The translations under genes were made by a program, and so were the position numbers. A stretch of 64,000 bases of DNA, taken from positions 188,010-252,009 of the forward strand of contig NZ_LT828543.1 in assembly GCF_900170035.1 (NCBI RefSeq), written 5' to 3'. A model generated the notes under the pieces. It was not told the DNA's origin, ran no database searches, and worked only from the letters and a program-made list of their open reading frames with translations. Shown piece by piece: positions 54,233-61,352 of the stretch; the first letter of the stretch is position 1; each line of letters starts with the position of its first letter. The stretch comes from Desulfamplus magnetovallimortis. Lineage in GTDB: Bacteria; Desulfobacterota; Desulfobacteria; Desulfobacterales; Desulfobacteraceae.

Positions 54233-55831
54233 ATGAGTTCAGGAGAAAGTTTCACCAAAGAGCCCTACCATCTTCAGAGTGTAACTGAAATTATTCTTGA
54301 AAGCATTTCAGATGGTGTTTTTACAGTTGATCCTGACTGGAAGATAACGTCATTTAACCGGGCGGCAGAAAAAATAACCGGCATTGACCGTGAAGAAGCC
54401 ATTGGGCGTCACTGTTGGGATGTTTTCCGTTCCAATATGTGCGAAAGAGAGTGTGCACTAAAAAAAACAATGAAAGAGGGAAAGCCATTTGTCAACAGTG
54501 ATACCCATATTGTAAGCAGTGAAGGAGAAAAAATTCCGGTTACGGTTTCAACTTCTGTATTAAAGGACAGTAATGGAAATTCACTTGGGGGTGTGGAGAT
54601 CTTCAGAGATCATACCCTTGTTGATGAGTTGAGAAAAGCTCTCTCATCGCGTTTTCAGATGGGTGAGATGCTCAGCCGGAATCCTGTTATGCAGCAACTT
54701 TTTGATATTATTCCCCTTATTGCAGAGAGTGACAGTAGTGTATTGATTGAGGGAGAAAGCGGAACCGGAAAAGAGCTTGTTGCAAAGGCAATACATGACA
54801 AAAGCCCGAGAAACAAGTCTCCTTTTGTCGCAATTAATTGTGGTGCTCTTCCTGATTCTCTTCTGGAGTCTGAGCTTTTTGGTTACAAAGCCGGTGCCTT
54901 TACAAATGCATCAAAAGACAAGGCAGGCTATTTTGCTTCTGCCCAGGGTGGCACAATATTTCTTGACGAGATTGGTGAGACGAGTGCGGCATTTCAGGTA
55001 AGGCTGTTGAGGGTTCTTGAGGAAAAGGCTTTTCAGCCCCTTGGTACTACTGAAAAAGTTGAAAGCAATGTTCGTGTTATAACAGCAACAAATCGTAATT
55101 TATTACAGATGGTAGCAGAAAAAGACTTTCGAAGGGATCTTTTTTACAGGATAAATGTGGTTCAGGTTTTCCTTCCTCCCCTTCGGGAGCGCATGGAAGA
55201 TATACCTCTTCTTGTTAAACATTTTATATCACGAATGAACACAATTCAGGGCAAGATGGTGGAAGGTATTGAGCCAGATGCCCTTGAAACTCTTATGAAA
55301 TATCCTTTTTATGGAAATATAAGGGAGCTGCAAAATTTAATTGAGCATGCCTTTGTTCTCTGTTCCAGTGGTTTTATTGCACTTAAACATTTTCCAGCTA
55401 TACTGAGTCATGATTCATCTTTTATATCAACATCGTTATCACCTTCCCCATCATCACCACTGTCAACGTCGTCATCGTCACCGTCGTCATCGTCACCGTT
55501 GCCATCATCACCACTATCACCACTATCACCACTATCATCATCATCACCATCACCACCATTATCATCACCACCACAACATCAACAATCATCATTTAAAGAT
55601 TCCCCACCTTTAGAGCCAACTGTTTCATCTGGCTTTGGCTCCTTTTCTCTTTCAAATAATGACAATGTTCAGGCTGCCCAACGTGAGATTATTTTTAATG
55701 CGCTGATAAACAACAACTATAATCGTAAAGCGGCTGCAAAGGAGCTTGGAATCCATAAAAGCACTTTATTCAGGAAGATAAAAAAACTCGGAATTATCCT
55801 ACCAAAAGGGGTGGATGGCCGTTCTTCATGA
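54233..55831 (+). CDS. Sigma-54-dependent transcriptional activator (PAS, AAA, Fis HTH)
   Basis: 532 residues from ATG 54233, placed by GAGGTGA (54221-54227); the frame open to 54167 is repeat sequence. A PAS domain (about 20-135; ISDGVFTVDPDWKITSFNRA) is followed by the AAA module: Walker A GESGTGKE, Walker B GGTIFLDEIGE, and the sigma-54 contact loop GAFTNA (usually GAFTGA). A Ser/Pro-rich microsatellite linker (about 395-455) separates it from a Fis-type helix-turn-helix (KAAAKELGIHKSTLFRKIKK). It sits directly upstream of duplicated GAGTCGCAT sites, a sigma-54 promoter and the NifX/DUF5320 genes, and so is their likely activator, matching the layout of orange-protein operons in Desulfovibrio. 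Confidence 0.94.
   Translation: MSSGESFTKEPYHLQSVTEIILESISDGVFTVDPDWKITSFNRAAEKITGIDREEAIGRHCWDVFRSNMCERECALKKTMKEGKPFVNSDTHIVSSEGEKIPVTVSTSVLKDSNGNSLGGVEIFRDHTLVDELRKALSSRFQMGEMLSRNPVMQQLFDIIPLIAESDSSVLIEGESGTGKELVAKAIHDKSPRNKSPFVAINCGALPDSLLESELFGYKAGAFTNASKDKAGYFASAQGGTIFLDEIGETSAAFQVRLLRVLEEKAFQPLGTTEKVESNVRVITATNRNLLQMVAEKDFRRDLFYRINVVQVFLPPLRERMEDIPLLVKHFISRMNTIQGKMVEGIEPDALETLMKYPFYGNIRELQNLIEHAFVLCSSGFIALKHFPAILSHDSSFISTSLSPSPSSPLSTSSSSPSSSSPLPSSPLSPLSPLSSSSPSPPLSSPPQHQQSSFKDSPPLEPTVSSGFGSFSLSNNDNVQAAQREIIFNALINNNYNRKAAAKELGIHKSTLFRKIKKLGIILPKGVDGRSS
55418..55580 (+). repeat. In-frame CAT/CAC microsatellite in the sigma-54 regulator
   Basis: About 160 bp of TCACCATCA, TCATCG and CACTATCAC-type triplet variants encoding a Ser/Pro-rich linker between AAA and HTH domains. 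The unit of three keeps the frame when copy number changes. Confidence 0.85.
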
Positions 55832-55842
55832 TATAATTGTAA

Positions 55843-55861
55843 GAGTCGCATTGAGTCGCAT
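55843..55861. promoter_or_regulatory. Tandem upstream activator sites
   Basis: GAGTCGCAT at 55843-55851 and again at 55853-55861, one helical turn apart and about 150 bp upstream of the sigma-54 promoter; a third copy at 56041-56049 is in the leader. Position and duplication suit enhancer sites for the adjacent sigma-54 activator. Inference; the protein-binding specificity is not known. Confidence 0.6.
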
Positions 55862-56001
55862 TTTTGCTACCCAATATAGCTGCTTTTATGCAACGTTATT
55901 GCGTCTTTATATTATATTAAAAATATAATTATTTTATTTAAGTACTTGATTATACAATAAAAAATATTTTGCAATCATTTTTTAGAGATTTTATTATCAT
56001 T

Positions 56002-56017
56002 GGGCATAATAGTTGCT
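56002..56017 (+). promoter_or_regulatory. Sigma-54 (-24/-12) promoter
   Basis: GGGCATAATAGTTGCT: -24 GG at 56003-56004 and -12 GC at 56015-56016, 12 bp apart as required, with TTGC(T) at -12. Nothing else in the AT-rich gap 55832-56192 looks like a gene. Predicted start near 56027, about 165 bp before the NifX-like gene. Confidence 0.75.
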
Positions 56018-56192
56018 TATTAATAGTGACGGGCTCTTGAGAGTCGCATATTTGTCTTGGTTTTTTAGCTGACAATTAAAATTTGAAAGAATAATATATT
56101 TTTGTCAGTCTGAATTCTGCCCGCACAGGTTGGGAATATTAGCTTTATTCTTATGAGTCTCATTAATATCGGAGAGGGATGGATTATTAAAT

Positions 56193-56810
56193 ATGAATAT
56201 CGCGTTTACTGCATGGGACAAAAGAATTTCGCCGGTATTTGATGCGTCCCGTAATCTGTTTGTTGTTAAAGTTTCCGATGGAAAAGTGCTTCAAAGTTTT
56301 TATGAACCCTTTAACCCCGAGATAATGTTTTCTTTTAAAGAAAAACTGAAGATGCTGGAAATTGACGTTCTTGTTTGTGGTGCAATTTCTCAAATCTGTT
56401 CCAGTATCATTGAATCAACAGGTGTCATGCTGATTCCATTTATCGGTGGCAGGATAGATGATATCCTTGATGGATATCTCCGAGACAACAGTATCAATCA
56501 TGGTTTTATTATGCCTGGATGTGGCCGTAGATATAGAAGAAAGTCCGATATTGATGCATTCGGGTATCAAGGAAAGGAGGTGAGAATTATGCCAAAAGGA
56601 AATAACAGAGGCCAGCAAGGCCAGGGAAGAGGCCAAGGTCAAGGTCAAGGTCAAGGAAGAGGTCAGGGGCAAGGAAAAGGCCAGGGTCAGGGAAGAGGTC
56701 AGAGCCAAGGAAGGTGCCAGGGACAGGGCAATAATAGAGGCGGTAATGGATGTGGAGGCAGTTGTACCACACAAGGCAGCGGTAAAGGCAATGGTCAGGG
56801 CAAATTTTAA
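56193..56810 (+). CDS. Dinitrogenase Fe-Mo cofactor biosynthesis (NifX/MTH1175-like) protein with GQ-rich tail
   Basis: 205 residues. Residues 1-115 match the NifB/NifX/orange-protein fold (AFTAWDKRISPVFDASRNLF, the VCGAISQICSSIIE strand-helix, GVMLIPFIGGRIDDIL). This family binds iron-molybdenum or copper-molybdenum clusters. From about residue 133 a Gly/Gln/Arg repeat tail (RGQGQGQG) extends to the end, encoded by GGTCAA-type 6-bp repeats. Just before it lies AAGGAGGTGAG (56574-56584) followed by an in-frame ATG, MPKGNNRGQQ. The tail may therefore also be made as a separate 73-residue protein. First gene of the sigma-54-driven cluster. Confidence 0.88.
   Translation: MNIAFTAWDKRISPVFDASRNLFVVKVSDGKVLQSFYEPFNPEIMFSFKEKLKMLEIDVLVCGAISQICSSIIESTGVMLIPFIGGRIDDILDGYLRDNSINHGFIMPGCGRRYRRKSDIDAFGYQGKEVRIMPKGNNRGQQGQGRGQGQGQGQGRGQGQGKGQGQGRGQSQGRCQGQGNNRGGNGCGGSCTTQGSGKGNGQGKF
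56589..56810 (+). CDS. Possible internally initiated DUF5320-like Gly/Gln-rich protein
   Basis: In-frame ATG at 56589 preceded at 4 nt by AAGGAGGTGAG (56574-56584), the best Shine-Dalgarno of the cluster and close to the full anti-SD complement. The 73-residue product would start MPKGNNRGQQGQG. DUF5320 proteins commonly start MPxGDxTGPxGxGxxTG, and the next gene starts MPGFNGQGPMSQGSMTGG, so this could be a relic of a separate gene fused by stop-codon loss. Expression as a separate product is inference. Confidence 0.55.
   Translation: MPKGNNRGQQGQGRGQGQGQGQGRGQGQGKGQGQGRGQSQGRCQGQGNNRGGNGCGGSCTTQGSGKGNGQGKF
56630..56720 (+). repeat. 6-bp microsatellite (GGTCAA type) encoding a GQ tract
   Basis: Repeated GGTCAA/GGCCAG/GGAAGA hexamers in the same frame as the NifX-like gene. 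It gives an alternating GQ/GR tail. Confidence 0.85.
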
Positions 56811-56838
56811 GATCATTGTTAGCTTATATGTTTTTGCT

Positions 56839-56916
56839 GTCTGAATCAGGATGAAAAGATGTTCAGGATACTTAATCCTGCCTTACCCTGTTAATCCAGG
56901 GTATCTTGATTCAGAC
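56839..56916. repeat. Family A, short subtype
   Basis: GTCTGAATCAGGAT to GATTCAGAC without the CTCAAAATCGACA ends. Its flanks (TTAGCTTAT...TTTGCTG and CAATTTATAAA) match those of the copy at 61885-61979, so the two form a subtype. Confidence 0.85.
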
Positions 56917-56962
56917 AATTTATAAAGTTTAACAAAGTAGAACTAATTAAGGAGATAATATT

Positions 56963-57346
56963 ATGCCAGGATTTAATGGACAGGGACCAATGAGTCAAGG
57001 CTCAATGACAGGCGGAGGTAGAGGTTATTGCAGGTCATCTTTTTCAGGAATCGGAAGGTCATTTGCAGGTGGTTCTGGAAGGGGATATGGCCAGGGTATG
57101 AACATGGGCTACGGAAATAGCTTTAATGGTGGCCGCTGCTTTGCCGGTGGTAGGCGAAGAGGAGGCATGGGAAGAGGTGCAGGTTTTATCCCCGGGGGAG
57201 GTGTACCTTATGAGATGCCATACACCAATGCACCGGATCCTGCAACTGAAATTGAGATGCTTAAAAGAGATGCCGAAGGGTTGCAGAATCATCTGGATAT
57301 GATAAAGAAGCGCATGTCTGAAATTGATGAGCCTCGTCAGGATTAA
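56963..57346 (+). CDS. DUF5320-type Gly-rich protein
   Basis: 127 residues, with AAGGAG upstream of the ATG. The N-terminal half is Gly/Arg/Met/Phe-rich (MPGFNGQGPMSQGSMTGGGR, CRSSFSGIG, GRCFAGG). The C-terminal part has the DUF5320 helix (DPATEIEMLKRDAEGLQNHL then DMIKKRMSEI). These proteins accompany NifX/MTH1175-like proteins and Mrp ATPases in anaerobes. Cysteines in the Gly-rich part could bind metal. Second gene of the cluster; a direct role in a molybdenum cluster is inferred from family context only. Confidence 0.85.
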   Translation: MPGFNGQGPMSQGSMTGGGRGYCRSSFSGIGRSFAGGSGRGYGQGMNMGYGNSFNGGRCFAGGRRRGGMGRGAGFIPGGGVPYEMPYTNAPDPATEIEMLKRDAEGLQNHLDMIKKRMSEIDEPRQD

Positions 57347-57385
57347 ATCAACTTCTGATAAGGATTTTTTGCAGGGAAGTATGGA

Positions 57386-57796
57386 ATGGAAATTGTTCTG
57401 CATTTAAAAAGGTTCTGCCTGGAAACTGCATGTAAAAGATTGTATGAAAGGCTCATAAAAAGCTATTTTAATCAATCTCAATCTGATGAAAACCGAAGAT
57501 TAATTGAGGAGAAGATGGCCATTTTGCTGCATCTCCTTGAAAATGCAGATTTTCCTGCATTAAGGCAAACTTATCCCGAACTTTCAGGAACTGAGCCATT
57601 ATCATCTGTGTCACTTTATGCTGATGGAGATGATAATGGTGTATCAGAGTCAATTTCTTTTCAGAATTTTGAAGGATTGCAGAATTTACCTTGTGTAAAA
57701 ATTGTGCTAAATGGAAGTGTCATTGAGCCTCTATGGAAACATTCTCAGAGTTTGCAAGTAGCTGAAAAAAAGAGGAAAAATTATGCCGATATTTGA
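57386..57796 (+). CDS. Uncharacterised protein of the NifX/DUF5320 cluster
   Basis: 136 residues, ATG 57386 with AGGGAAG 6 nt upstream. The N-terminal half is helical and basic (HLKRFCLETACKRLYERLIK); the rest has no motif I recognise. It overlaps the next gene by 14 bp, so it is in the same transcript. Nothing indicates membrane location or enzyme activity. It may be a partner specific to this cluster. Confidence 0.65.
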   Translation: MEIVLHLKRFCLETACKRLYERLIKSYFNQSQSDENRRLIEEKMAILLHLLENADFPALRQTYPELSGTEPLSSVSLYADGDDNGVSESISFQNFEGLQNLPCVKIVLNGSVIEPLWKHSQSLQVAEKKRKNYADI

Positions 57797-58037
57797 TTTT
57801 CATTGCAATGACTGCGGCAGGGTCAGTGAAATTTTAATGGTTGGAAACAGTGAAAAAGCGGAATGCTCATTTTGTGGAAGCAGCAGCATGACTCAAAAGT
57901 TGTCTGCCCATTCCTCTCTTTCAGGCCCTGCAAAACATCGTTTGCCAGGGTCTGGTGACAGAGCTTGTTGCGGTTCTGCACCTGGCGAAAAATCAGGATG
58001 TGCAGGCCCTGGAAGCTGCTGTGGCAAGAGTATGTGA
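57783..58037 (+). CDS. FmdB-family zinc ribbon protein
   Basis: 84 residues starting MPIFDFHCNDCGRVSEIL, the standard FmdB/CxxC regulatory-type opening, with the second pair in ECSFCGSS. A Cys-rich tail (ACCGSAPGE, CAGPGSCCGKSM) adds several extra thiols, possibly for metal binding. FmdB proteins are small zinc ribbons of unclear function found near one-carbon, nitrogenase-like and metal-handling genes. It overlaps the upstream gene by 14 bp. Confidence 0.85.
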   Translation: MPIFDFHCNDCGRVSEILMVGNSEKAECSFCGSSSMTQKLSAHSSLSGPAKHRLPGSGDRACCGSAPGEKSGCAGPGSCCGKSM

Positions 58038-58214
58038 TAACACTTTAAAAAGCAGAATCTTTAGGAATGAGTCTTAAATAATTTGCCCATTTCAAAACAG
58101 GCGACCACTTTAAACCGTACTTTTGAGAGTTCTAATTGGACACCTTATTTCGTACTCATTCCTTAGCGGGCAGAATCTGTTCTCTGCCCTGTTAAAAGAT
58201 ATACAACTCATTTG

Positions 58215-58250
58215 GGGGGCGGATGTCAAATCCGCCCCCTGTGTTTTAAT
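58215..58250 (+). terminator. Hairpin terminator between the FmdB and EFR1 genes
   Basis: GGGGGCGGAT (58215-58224) pairs with ATCCGCCCCC (58230-58239), followed by TGTGTTTTAATTTT. It ends the NifX/FmdB transcript or attenuates read-through into EFR1. The rest of 58038-58276 holds nothing recognised. Confidence 0.75.
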
Positions 58251-58276
58251 TTTACACTCTTTTAAGGATTTGACAC

Positions 58277-59098
58277 ATGAATATTGAATCTGTAGTTTTA
58301 TTGTACTTTTCACCCACCAATACCACAAAAAAAACATTGAAATCTATTGCCCAGGGAACCGGGATTGCAACAATTACAGAGATTGATCTGACTCCTTCTG
58401 ATGCAGATCTGCAAGGTGTTGTATTTACGGAGAATCAATTGGTTATTCTTGGCTCACCGGTTTACAGCGGAAGGATACCCGTTGAGGCAGCAAAAAGATT
58501 TAAAAACTTTAAGGGAAATGCTAATCCTGCTGTTTCAGTTGTGCTTTACGGAAATCGTGAATATGAGGATGCTCTTCTGGAGCTAAAAAATATGTCCCAG
58601 GATATGGGTATGACACCGGTTGCCGGAGCAGCCTTTATTGGTGAGCATTCATTTTCGGTTGAATCAACCCCTATTGCTGTTGGCCGTCCTGATGAAAGTG
58701 ATCTTTCAAAATCCCGTGATTTTGGAAAAAAGATCATGGATAAAATTGAGTGTTTTTTATCAGAATCAAAGGGTCAAGAAGGTTGGAGTTCACTGGATAA
58801 CTTGACAGTGCCAGGAAATTTACCATATAAGGAGAGGAAGGTTATGCCTCCGATTTCTCCTGTTACACGTGAGGATACCTGTATTAAATGCGGTAAATGT
58901 GCTGAAGTGTGTCCCACAGAAGCAGTGAGTGTTGATGAAGAGGTCACAACTCGTGCTGAAATATGTCTTCGTTGCTGTGCGTGTGTAAAAGAGTGCCCCA
59001 CAGGATCAAGGGTTATGGAAAATCCTAAAATGATGGAGATAGCACAGTGGCTTTCCACTAATTTCAGTGAAAGAAAGGAGCCGGCAATCTTCATTTAA
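58277..59098 (+). CDS. EFR1-type flavodoxin/ferredoxin fusion protein
   Basis: 273 residues with AAGGA upstream. The N-terminal flavodoxin-like domain (LLYFSPTNTTKKTLKSIA, GSPVYSGRIPVEAAKR) is followed by two 4Fe-4S clusters: CIKCGKCAEVCPTEAV and CLRCCACVKECPTGSR (about residues 203-245). EFR1 proteins are intracellular electron carriers. In this position it could supply electrons to the metal-cluster proteins upstream, though a terminator separates them. Confidence 0.9.
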   Translation: MNIESVVLLYFSPTNTTKKTLKSIAQGTGIATITEIDLTPSDADLQGVVFTENQLVILGSPVYSGRIPVEAAKRFKNFKGNANPAVSVVLYGNREYEDALLELKNMSQDMGMTPVAGAAFIGEHSFSVESTPIAVGRPDESDLSKSRDFGKKIMDKIECFLSESKGQEGWSSLDNLTVPGNLPYKERKVMPPISPVTREDTCIKCGKCAEVCPTEAVSVDEEVTTRAEICLRCCACVKECPTGSRVMENPKMMEIAQWLSTNFSERKEPAIFI

Positions 59099-59154
59099 AC
59101 CAAACCTTGCACTGCATAGAATGCTCAAGCTTTTTTAGCGTTTAAGATAAAATA

Positions 59155-59329
59155 CTCAAAATCGACATTTTATTGCTTTTTCCGAAGTTGTTCCAGTTGT
59201 CTGAACCAGGATAACCAGGATGGATAGGATGCTCAGGATAGATAATCCTGCCTTATTTTTGTTAATCTTGGGAATCCTGATTCAGACAGTGTTTACAAGA
59301 CTTACAAGATCATAGATGTCGATTTTGAG
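59155..59329 (+). repeat. Family A fold-back repeat, full copy
   Basis: CTCAAAATCGACATT to GATGTCGATTTTGAG with the usual core. Confidence 0.92.
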
Positions 59330-59423
59330 TAAAATACATTTCATACCATTACACATATTACACTTGCCGGAGCAACAATTCCCGTTGTATTCGGAAAAGT
59401 GTATATTTTTTTTAAGTCTGACT

Positions 59424-59576
59424 AAACCTACATGGCTGCGATACAGCCACCTCAAAGATGGAAACTTATATCCATTTACACGGATAATCTGAGTGGTATT
59501 ATTATTTTTACCGTGAAAATGACTATCATTTTTATACTTGGGGGTGATTGATACAAAATCAATCATGCACGTTTAT
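59424..59576. repeat. Two family C elements in head-to-head pair
   Basis: Reverse copy about 59424-59487 (TAAACCTACATGGCTG, CAGCC, CACGGATAA) and forward copy about 59507-59576 (TTTACCGTGAAAATG, CATTTTTATACTTGGGGG, GATTG/CAATC, CATGCACGTTTA), 20 bp apart. The distal stems differ between them (GGCTG and GATTG). With the family A copy this fills most of 59099-59619. Confidence 0.88.
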
Positions 59577-59619
59577 TATTATTTCTGGTTGGGTATTTAT
59601 TAAATCATCTGGAGAGCAT

Positions 59620-60540
59620 ATGAAACAGCAGGGTATTCTTCTTGGTGCCGGTACAAATGAAATGGAGCTGCTGACTGTATGGATTTACGATCAGCTTTTC
59701 GGAATTAATGTCGCAAAGGTTCAGTCTGTACAGGCTTACGACCGAAAACTCGTAACACCCATGCCTGAAAATCCACCGGGCGTCATGGGAATGATGCTAT
59801 ACAGGGAGAGAACAATTCCAATTCTTGATCTTGAGCTGCTTTTGGATATGGCTAAAAAAGGGGACAAAAAAAATGATCGGGAAATTGTTGTTGTAACTGA
59901 ATTCAACAATACAGTTAATGCTTTTAAAGCTCATGGTGTAAATAGAATTCTTCGTTTTTCATGGGCTGAATTTTCTCCCATTAATCGTTTTATTGGCTCA
60001 GATTCATATGTCACTGGCTCTGTCCAGGCAGATGAACATGAAATCATGGTTCTCGATCTTGAACAGGTTCTTGCAACTGTTTTTCCGGGCATGGTTCTGG
60101 AATCTGTTTCCGAAGAAACAATGCAGAGAAAGGAGAAGATCAGCAGAAATCAACTTAACATTCTATTTGCAGAGGACTCATTTACCATACGCAAAGGTGT
60201 TATAAAGGTTTTGAAACAGGCAGGTTTTGAAGAGATCACTTCGTTTGAAAACGGGCAGGACGCCTGTGATTACTGCATGAAGCATGCCGACGATTTTGCT
60301 GATACATCGATTCCCACAGTTGTTATTTCAGATATCGAGATGCCAAAGATGGATGGGTTAACGCTTTGTCGTAAACTCAAACAGGATCCAGTGTTGAAGG
60401 ATTTGTATGTAATTATTTTTTCAAGTCTGATTAATACCCAGATGATTCAGAAGTGTCAACAGGTGTCAGCAGATAGATATGTAACAAAGCCGGAAACAAA
60501 TGCCCTGATTGAAATCCTTGACGAATTTTGCAGTAATTAA
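59620..60540 (+). CDS. cheV: Chemotaxis adaptor CheV
   Basis: 306 residues from ATG 59620 (TGGAGAG upstream); the frame open to 59548 is repeat sequence and is rejected. An N-terminal CheW domain (about 10-155; ELLTVWIYDQLFGINVAKVQ, GVMGMMLYRERTIPILDLE) is followed by a receiver (about 178-303; ILFAEDSFTIRKGV, VVISDIEMPKMDG). CheV couples chemoreceptors to CheA, and phosphorylation of the receiver tunes coupling. No other che genes are in this window, apart from the chemoreceptor at its left edge. Confidence 0.93.
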   Translation: MKQQGILLGAGTNEMELLTVWIYDQLFGINVAKVQSVQAYDRKLVTPMPENPPGVMGMMLYRERTIPILDLELLLDMAKKGDKKNDREIVVVTEFNNTVNAFKAHGVNRILRFSWAEFSPINRFIGSDSYVTGSVQADEHEIMVLDLEQVLATVFPGMVLESVSEETMQRKEKISRNQLNILFAEDSFTIRKGVIKVLKQAGFEEITSFENGQDACDYCMKHADDFADTSIPTVVISDIEMPKMDGLTLCRKLKQDPVLKDLYVIIFSSLINTQMIQKCQQVSADRYVTKPETNALIEILDEFCSN

Positions 60541-60554
60541 TTGATTCTAAATAA

Positions 60555-60755
60555 CTCAAAATCGACATTTTATTGCTTTTTCAGAAGTTATTGCATTTGT
60601 CTGAATCAGGATAACCAGGATGGATAGGATGTTCAGGATAGATAATCCTGCCTTATCCTGTTAATCCTGTTAATACTGGGCATCCTGTTAATCCTGGGAA
60701 TCCTGATTCAGACAGTGTTGACAAGGCTTACAAGATCATAGGTGTCGACTTTGAG
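60555..60755 (+). repeat. Family A fold-back repeat, expanded copy
   Basis: CTCAAAATCGACATT to GGTGTCGACTTTGAG, with extra ATCCTGTTAAT-type units in the right arm (201 bp). Confidence 0.92.
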
Positions 60756-60782
60756 AATAAACAGTTTGATTTAATTTTTAAT

Positions 60783-60847
60783 ACTACAGCGACACTTTCA
60801 TGGAAAACGCTATTTTCAAGCCATTAAACAAGCAGTGTCGCTGTAGT
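60783..60847. repeat. Perfect 14-bp inverted repeat
   Basis: ACTACAGCGACACT (60783-60796) and AGTGTCGCTGTAGT (60834-60847) with 37 bp between, ending 13 bp before the rhodanese start. It could be a leader hairpin or a small inserted element. Confidence 0.75.
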
Positions 60848-60860
60848 GCTTAAGGTGTTC

Positions 60861-61352
60861 ATGAAAAATAATATCTATTCTATTGGAATCAAGCAATCAT
60901 TAACTATTATAGTTTTATCTGTTTTTATTTCATTGGTTTTTAACTTTTTCAGATCAGCACCCTTGCCTATTGTTGGAAAGTGGGATGTTGAGTCAAGATT
61001 GACAACCGATGCAGGCAAGAGCATGGTTATATCTTTTGATGACGCTGTTTCACTTTTTGAACAAAATGCTGCTGTTTTTGTTGATGCAAGGAATGTGGAT
61101 CAATATGAGTATGGGCATATAAAAGGTGCCATAAGTTTACCATGGCATGATTTACAGGAACGATTTATGGATGTTCTTCCTGAAATAGATCCTGATATGC
61201 CTGTTGTTACTTATTGTGATGGCGAAAGCTGTAGCCTTAGCCATGATCTTGCACTCTTTTTCAAGGACATGGGATTTCAGGTTTATGTTCTTGTTAATGG
61301 ATGGTCAGTATGGAAAGCAGGGAGTATGCCTGTGGAGGTCAAAGCGCAATGA
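60861..61352 (+). CDS. Membrane-anchored rhodanese-domain protein
   Basis: 163 residues from ATG 60861; a GTG at 60846 would lie inside an inverted repeat. The N-terminal hydrophobic segment (about 14-32) is a signal anchor, so the domain probably faces the periplasm. The rhodanese core has FVDARNVDQYEYGHIKGAIS and the active-site loop YCDGESCSLS, with Cys as sulfur acceptor. It overlaps the MauE/DoxX-like gene by 4 bp (ATGA), indicating a coupled pair, probably moving sulfane sulfur or thiol redox equivalents at the membrane. Confidence 0.88.
   Translation: MKNNIYSIGIKQSLTIIVLSVFISLVFNFFRSAPLPIVGKWDVESRLTTDAGKSMVISFDDAVSLFEQNAAVFVDARNVDQYEYGHIKGAISLPWHDLQERFMDVLPEIDPDMPVVTYCDGESCSLSHDLALFFKDMGFQVYVLVNGWSVWKAGSMPVEVKAQ

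Noticed and set aside
55410..55613. His-rich 67-residue frame, possible metal-binding protein
   Set aside because: It is another reading frame of the CAT/CAC microsatellite inside the sigma-54 regulator.
56415..56816. 133-residue minus-strand Leu/Ser/Thr-rich frame
   Set aside because: It is the opposite strand of the GQ-encoding repeat; the plus-strand gene has the ribosome binding sites and a recognised domain.
59548..59619. Longer N-terminus of CheV
   Set aside because: The extra codons come from a family C repeat and ATG 59620 has a proper ribosome binding site; the same reasoning removes the repeat-derived extensions of the genes at 54233, 53643 and 51412.
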